Below are positions 36,707 through 37,610 of a DNA stretch of 37,610 bases, piece by piece; position 1 is the stretch's first letter; each line of letters opens with the position of its first letter. A model generated the notes under the pieces. That model was not told the DNA's origin. It did no database searches and saw only the letters and a program-made list of their open reading frames with translations. The DNA comes from a bacterium (GTDB lineage Bacteria; Patescibacteriota; Gracilibacteria; UBA1369; PNNO01): the NCBI GenBank assembly GCA_021158225.1, contig JAGGUZ010000028.1, positions 1 to 37,610 on the forward strand, written 5' to 3'. Made by a program: the position numbers and the translations under genes.

Positions 36707-37049
36707 TAACCCACTGATCTGACAGTTCCGGTTTTCGTTTAAGTTTAATTTCTACAATCGGCCTGGAAAGATCTTCAAGACTTCTGTTATTACCATTACT
36801 TGTAACTCTTACATTTTTAGATTTGCGAATAATTTGAAAATCCATTTTATTCAAATTAAATTCAACTATTCGTTGTTCTCCAATCTCAACTTCTTCTCTC
36901 CCGAGATCGATATAAAGCGGTATTATCTCATCTTGTATTATCTCCGCACCGGATTCTCTTACTCTTTGAATAATTTCTTCAAAACGATCATCCGCAGCTG
37001 AGGCAACAGTATCATCTATTTCCCTCATCGGTTTGTCATCAAAATGCAT
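36681..37049 (-). CDS. Hypothetical protein, 122 aa
   Basis: Intact ORF, balanced composition; 3' end overlaps the hydrogenase relic by 26 bp. Confidence 0.6.
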   Translation of the reverse strand: MHFDDKPMREIDDTVASAADDRFEEIIQRVRESGAEIIQDEIIPLYIDLGREEVEIGEQRIVEFNLNKMDFQIIRKSKNVRVTSNGNNRSLEDLSRPIVEIKLKRKPELSDQWVIMNLDDMF

Positions 37050-37078
37050 ATTTTGAAGGTTAAAAGTTTATTTAATAA

Positions 37079-37588
37079 TTAAAGTTTAATCTCTTTAGCC
37101 ACAAAACGCCATTTTTTATGAACATTTTTCTTTATTCCTATACGAGAAGTCTTCTTAATTTTTGTTTTCATTCCGTTATCCGAAATATATAGATTTTTTG
37201 ATTTGCATATATCTATATCGTTTTGTTTTTTGTTAATTCCAAGAGCTTTACACAATTTACCCGGTCCATCAAAATACTCTCCTGAATCAAGCATCTTAAT
37301 ACCTCTAATTAAAACCGCAGCAGGATAACCTTCTTTTTCGGTTGTAATATTCACACAGTAATACATTCCATAGATAAAATAGATGTAGGTATGTCCGGCC
37401 AGACCAAACATTGGAAAATTACGAGCAGTTTTCCCATTTGCTCCGTGACTTGCCGGATCATCTCCAAAATATGCTTCTGTTTCAGTTATTACAGCTTTTT
37501 GATTACCAAAAACAAGAATTTTCCCTATTAACGCCTCAGCAACTTCCAGGGTTGGCCTTTTAAAAAAGTTGCGTGTTAATTTTTTCAT
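37079..37588 (-). CDS. DNA-3-methyladenine glycosylase, AAG/MPG family
   Basis: LIGKILVFGNQKAVITETEAYFGDDPASHGANGKTARNFPMFGLAGHTYIYFIYGMYYCVNITTEKEGYPAAVLIRGIK...DGPGKLCKALGI. Confidence 0.92.
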   Translation of the reverse strand: MKKLTRNFFKRPTLEVAEALIGKILVFGNQKAVITETEAYFGDDPASHGANGKTARNFPMFGLAGHTYIYFIYGMYYCVNITTEKEGYPAAVLIRGIKMLDSGEYFDGPGKLCKALGINKKQNDIDICKSKNLYISDNGMKTKIKKTSRIGIKKNVHKKWRFVAKEIKL

Positions 37589-37610
37589 TTTACACAGTTT
37601 AACTGGCTGG

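Overview
The window looks like a compact, AT-rich bacterial chromosome segment of Patescibacteria/CPR type (lineage is inference; no rRNA is present). Most of it is housekeeping genes: holA, glnA (class I), a TrmB-like regulator, gatCA, a RibL/TagD-like nucleotidyltransferase, ftsX, recO, rel (RelA/SpoT), hppA, a DUF3048/YerB-like protein, rplY/ctc, ybaB, mltG, dnaA, rseP, frr, pyrH, groEL/groES, rny and an Mpg-type glycosylase. Among these are surface proteins (FecR-like, lamin-tail, low-complexity). I saw no CRISPR array, prophage, IS element, tRNA or rRNA. The strongest unusual observations are: (1) a full-length P1B-type heavy-metal ATPase whose phosphorylation motif DKTGTLT is NKTGILT, with CPC->NPQ, TGES->IGEI and GDGIND->GNGIND, i.e. 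an apparent pseudo-transporter that keeps its HMA domain and sits just after a DsbA-like thioredoxin-fold protein; (2) a frameshifted C-terminal relic of an [FeFe]-hydrogenase (YDYIEVMACPEGCIGGGGQP...); (3) a Rel protein with a degenerate hydrolase motif (HDxxED -> HEVPEY) but an intact-looking synthetase domain; (4) a shared dyad TTAC-N11-GTAA upstream of glnA/trmB and of hppA; (5) three 11-bp phased direct repeats upstream of the lamin-tail gene; (6) no recognisable Shine-Dalgarno motifs at the starts I checked, with at least one likely leaderless gene. No search or alignment could be run; family calls come from motif recognition by eye.
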